Positions 60,801-64,000 of a DNA stretch of 64,000 nt are shown here, piece after piece. Origin of the DNA: an uncultured Shimia sp. (lineage in GTDB: Bacteria; Pseudomonadota; Alphaproteobacteria; Rhodobacterales; Rhodobacteraceae); assembly GCF_947493595.1 (NCBI RefSeq), contig NZ_CANLRL010000001.1, positions 620,001 to 684,000 on the forward strand. Reading direction: 5' to 3'. How positions within the stretch are numbered: the first letter of the stretch is position 1; the number at the start of each line of letters is the position of its first letter. The translations under genes and the position numbers were made by a program. The notes under the pieces are model-generated. The model was given only the letters and a program-made list of their open reading frames with translations. It was not told where the DNA came from and ran no database searches.

Positions 60801-61905
60801 TCAAATCGTAGGGGGGGCGATCTGGGTTCAGCTACTGATCCTGTTGGCCGCATGTGTTTTTGCCTGTTTTGAGGGCCTTTTTGTGCTGTCCGGTGGACGG
60901 CGCAGTTTTCATACCCGACGACGGTTGGGCATGGCGGCGATTGCCTGTTTGGCGCTGGTGCCGTTGGTCACGCCGTATCTGATGACAACGTCTTATGCGG
61001 CTTCGGTGAATGCCACGGATGTTGTGGTTTCTCAGGTGCTTAGTGGCAATATTGCGTTGTCCGCACAGGAGATGTCGGCGCTGTTGGCGTTGAAGACACA
61101 GTGGTTGGCGCAGATGTCCACCGGTGGGTCAATTGTTGCGCAGGGTCTGATTGCGGCTTTTGCCGCTGGGTTTGTCGTGCGCAGTATTTACTTGGCCGTC
61201 AACATTGGGCGTATTCGTCGGGCTATTGCTGCGGGACGGGTTGTTCAGCGCACGCGGTGGGTGTCTGTTGTTGTGTCTCCTGCTGTGAACGTGCCGTTTT
61301 CGACCCGTGGTTTGCTGCGTTACTACGTGGTGTTGCCGACGTCTTTGTTTCGCGATGGGGCGGGAGTTGAGATGGCTTTGGGCCATGAGATGCAGCACAT
61401 TCGTCAAGGGGACGTGGATGCCGAGGTGTTGCTGTCTTTGATCTCTCCTCTGGCAGTGCTCAATCCCGGTTTTTGGTTCCTTTCCAGTCGGTTGCGTAAG
61501 TTGGGCGAGTTGGCATGCGACCGGGCCTATCTTGCGCGCAAAGGCTTTGACGCACATGGTTATGCGCTTCGGTTGCTCGAAATTGCCCGGTTTTCGCAGG
61601 CGCAGGCCAAGGCGCAGCCCGCGGCCTTTGGTGTTCCTTTGGTGGGCCGGAAGATCCCATTCCTGTCACGTCGGTCGATGTTGAAGGACCGGATTGTAGA
61701 AATCGCGCGAGATCAGGACGATCCGGCAAAAGAAGCTTTTGTTTTGGGCGCTGGCATGTCGGTTTTGATGGCCGGTGTGGTGCTGCTTGGGGCGGTGTCT
61801 TTGACCGAGCCAGAGGACTGGAGCCATGAGCGGATCATGCTCAGCACGGTGGCCAATTTGGATCGTTTGAACGAGCTCAACACAATGGCACAGCGCAGCT
61901 GGTAA
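60790..61905 (+). CDS. M56-family membrane metallopeptidase (BlaR1-like, no sensor domain)
   Basis: A 371-aa membrane protein with helices near 10-33, 46-66, 112-138 and 315-340. The zinc motif is GHEMQHIRQGD (HExxH), with the third ligand in LGELACDRAYLARKG. VPFSTRGLLRYYVVLPTSLF is the M56 pre-motif. The extracellular penicillin-binding sensor of BlaR1/MecR1 is missing; after the last helix only about 30 residues follow. So it senses something else, perhaps envelope stress, or depends on a partner. It overlaps blaI, and no beta-lactamase gene is nearby. Confidence 0.88.
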   Translation: MTVDQIVGGAIWVQLLILLAACVFACFEGLFVLSGGRRSFHTRRRLGMAAIACLALVPLVTPYLMTTSYAASVNATDVVVSQVLSGNIALSAQEMSALLALKTQWLAQMSTGGSIVAQGLIAAFAAGFVVRSIYLAVNIGRIRRAIAAGRVVQRTRWVSVVVSPAVNVPFSTRGLLRYYVVLPTSLFRDGAGVEMALGHEMQHIRQGDVDAEVLLSLISPLAVLNPGFWFLSSRLRKLGELACDRAYLARKGFDAHGYALRLLEIARFSQAQAKAQPAAFGVPLVGRKIPFLSRRSMLKDRIVEIARDQDDPAKEAFVLGAGMSVLMAGVVLLGAVSLTEPEDWSHERIMLSTVANLDRLNELNTMAQRSW

Positions 61906-61998
61906 CGACCTCCAGAATTGCAATGAAACGGCTTCGTCACTGAGATATGTGGCGGGGCTGTTAAGGTTTGAAATCCACGTCGGTATTCGGTCGGTATT

Positions 61999-62018
61999 GC
62001 GGCTGTTTTGCGGAGGTG
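61999..62018 (+). repeat. 20-base dispersed repeat, second copy
   Basis: Identical to 19437-19456 (GCGGCTGTTTTGCGGAGGTG). The preceding TCGGTATT unit is shared as well, here in near-tandem (61974-62000). Confidence 0.6.
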
Positions 62019-62145
62019 CGTTTGTTGGGATCGCATCAGCGTTAAGGAATGTTTCTGCTGCTTAAGATTTGGGGTCTCTGTCCCTGTCCCCGGTGGCTAC
62101 GCCCTTGAGGCATTTCTCGAAGGAGAAGCGAATGCGCCTCTGTTT

Positions 62146-62175
62146 CTTCTTGCTCTTAATATCCCCGCCGGAGGC
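62146..62175 (-). repeat. Half copy of the GGGATATTT repeat family
   Basis: On the minus strand it reads CCTCCGGCGGGGATATTAAG, the same sub-type as the half copy at 15839-15873 but with the core altered at its end. Confidence 0.6.
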
Positions 62176-62215
62176 ATCAGAGCGTGCGGCCAGGAGCAGG
62201 TGACGCGGATCTTAC

Positions 62216-62254
62216 GATACAAAAAGGGCAGCGCCTTTCGTGGCGCTGCCCTTT
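62216..62254 (-). terminator. Rho-independent terminator of the glycerol-type ABC operon
   Basis: AAAGGGCAGCGCC (62223-62235) and GGCGCTGCCCTTT (62242-62254) form a perfect 13-bp stem. TTTTTGTATCG follows on the minus strand. It lies 21 bases past the DUF2160 stop. Confidence 0.92.
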
Positions 62255-62275
62255 GGATTGTTCTTCGAATGTGGG

Positions 62276-62554
62276 TCAGACCTTCCAGAAGCAGAAAGTG
62301 CCCCAGCCAATCGCCAATCCAAGTGGCCACCAAAGCGGCTCGCCCATCAGGCCCAGCCAGGCGAGAAAGATGAAACTGCCTCCCAAGCAGGTCAGGAACA
62401 GCCGGTCGCCGCGGGTGGTGGTGAGGCCAAGCGCGCCTTTGCGCTCCGCCCCGCCGGGGTATTTGATCTCCAGCACAATCAGCAGGCCAATTGTGGAGAA
62501 CAAGCAGGTGAAGATTGCGGCCGTGGGCCAGGTCCATGCCATCCAGCTAAGCAT
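62276..62554 (-). CDS. glpU: DUF2160 small membrane protein of the glycerol ABC operon (GlpU-like)
   Basis: A 92-aa protein with three hydrophobic helices (about 5-28, 50-68 and 72-90). It opens MLSWMAWTWPTAAIFTCLFSTIGLLIVLEIKYPGGAERKG, the DUF2160 pattern. It begins one base after the glpQ stop. In Rhizobium glpSTPQUV a protein of this type is GlpU, of unknown function in glycerol uptake. Here it is followed at once by a terminator, so the binding-protein gene glpV does not follow as it does in Rhizobium; it may lie elsewhere. Confidence 0.8.
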   Translation of the reverse strand: MLSWMAWTWPTAAIFTCLFSTIGLLIVLEIKYPGGAERKGALGLTTTRGDRLFLTCLGGSFIFLAWLGLMGEPLWWPLGLAIGWGTFCFWKV

Positions 62555-62555
62555 A

Positions 62556-63353
<798 letters not shown>

Positions 63354-63364
63354 GATCGCTCTCC

Positions 63365-64000
63365 TTAGTTCAGGTCGTCTTTGGTCATCAGCGTGTAGAA
63401 CAGCCAGGACACAAAGAGGGTGATTGCGAAGTAAATGAGGCTCATCGCGGCGGCGGGGCCGAGGTCAAACTGACCCAATGCGATTTTCACCAGATCGATG
63501 GACAGGAGCGTGGTCGAGTTGCCGGGGCCACCGCCGGTCAGCACAAAGGGTTCAGTGTAGATGTTGAAGCTGTCCATGAAGCGCAGAAGGATGGCGATGG
63601 TTAGCACGTTCTTCATCTTGGGCAGTTGGATATAGCGGAACACCGACCAGTTGGAGGCGCCGTCGATTTTGGCGGCCTGATAATAGGCATCCGGGATCGA
63701 GACGAGACCAGCATAGGCCAAGAGAACAACCAGCGAGGTCCAGTGCCAGACGTCCATGCCAATAATGGTGATCCATGCTGCCACAGGGTCCTGTGTCATG
63801 TCGTAGTTGATACCGAGCACGTGGTTCAGGAAGTAACCCAAGAGGCCAATGTCAGGCAGGGCAAAGATGTTCCACATCGCGCCAACCACGTTCCATGGGA
63901 TCAGCATCGGCAGCGCCATGAGCACAAGGCAAACCGGCACCCAGAAGCCTTGGCGCGGCATGGCAAGCGCGATGGCGATGCCAAGGGGCACTTCGATGAT
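63365..64000 (-). CDS. glpP: Sugar/polyol ABC transporter permease (GlpP-like), cut by the window edge
   Basis: The frame runs off the right edge; the 211 C-terminal residues are present. An apparent GTG start at 63991 is only an internal Val codon in the open frame (IIEVPLGIAIALAMP). The EAA loop is SIPDAYYQAAKIDGASNWSVFRYIQLPKMK. GGPGNSTTLLSIDLVKIALGQFDLGPAAAMSLIYFAI is the usual MalF-type C terminus. It is the first permease partner of the gene at 62556-63353, upstream in the same operon. Confidence 0.87.
   Translation of the reverse strand: MIEVPLGIAIALAMPRQGFWVPVCLVLMALPMLIPWNVVGAMWNIFALPDIGLLGYFLNHVLGINYDMTQDPVAAWITIIGMDVWHWTSLVVLLAYAGLVSIPDAYYQAAKIDGASNWSVFRYIQLPKMKNVLTIAILLRFMDSFNIYTEPFVLTGGGPGNSTTLLSIDLVKIALGQFDLGPAAAMSLIYFAITLFVSWLFYTLMTKDDLN

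Larger units (their letters stand above)
61906..62215. other. Non-coding stretch with two repeats
   Basis: No gene is supported here. The region contains the second copy of the GCGGCTGTTTTGCGGAGGTG repeat (61999-62018), preceded by two GGTATT units. It also contains a half copy of the GGGATATTT-family repeat at 62146-62175. The short frames present have no ribosome site and Pro/Arg-rich compositions typical of non-coding GC-rich DNA. Confidence 0.6.

Overview
The window looks like chromosome of a marine alphaproteobacterium of the Rhodobacterales (Roseobacter group). Signs are the moderately high GC, frequent ATGA/GTGA gene overlaps, several GTG/TTG starts, the glnA-glnB-nnr and cysS-cimA neighbourhoods, TRAP and amine/betaine catabolic genes, and short GC-rich intergenic repeats ending in a GGGATATTT core. 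I see no prophage, insertion sequence or CRISPR array.

Layout. 1-3.8 kb: a cut-off DUF1194 gene, glyoxalase I, thyA-folA, a small secreted Cys protein, a cold-shock protein and an ArsC-like protein. 3.8-6.7 kb: a complete bufferin-type RiPP operon on the minus strand, with two tandem DUF2282 precursors (bufA1, bufA2), the DUF692/MNIO enzyme bufB, its partner bufC and a DoxX membrane protein. 6.9-13 kb: thrS, three alpha/beta hydrolases, a VOC protein and a luciferase-like monooxygenase. 13-23 kb: a minus-strand locus with a polar amino-acid ABC transporter, two glutamine-synthetase-like ligases, a class I amidotransferase-like hydrolase, a PuuB-type FAD oxidase and a DegT-type aminotransferase. 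This is consistent with gamma-glutamylation-dependent amine breakdown, and two of its promoters share a perfect AATTTGATCAAATT palindrome. 23-31 kb: a DctB/DctD-like two-component system (the regulator lacks the sigma-54 GAFTGA loop) beside a dctPQM TRAP transporter, flanked by two TerB-like genes. 31-38 kb: two DMT transporters, a FadL-type porin, small enzymes, a methyltransferase and guaA. 38-46 kb: two MttB-family methyltransferases on either side of a DUF6456 HTH gene, a peroxiredoxin and lipA, then an aminotransferase. 46-48 kb: soxR and a divergent VOC-DMT pair sharing a SoxR box. 48-54.5 kb: cysS preceded by a 15-codon Cys-rich leader peptide, cimA, a phytoene-synthase-like gene, an MFS transporter and a DNA glycosylase. 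54.5-60 kb: a low-GC gene remnant, glnA-glnB, nnr carrying an in-frame repeat, and a Hint-domain protein. 60-64 kb: tRNA-Leu(UAG), a BlaI/M56 peptidase pair, and the end of a glycerol-type ABC transporter operon (glpU, glpQ, partial glpP).

The most notable items are the doubled bufferin precursors with identical Cys spacing, the Cys-codon leader before cysS, the palindromic repeat translated inside nnr, the likely ATT start of an ABC permease, and several self-consistent operators (SoxR, BlaI-type, TTTGATCAAA). All function calls come from reading protein motifs and gene context; no database search was run.
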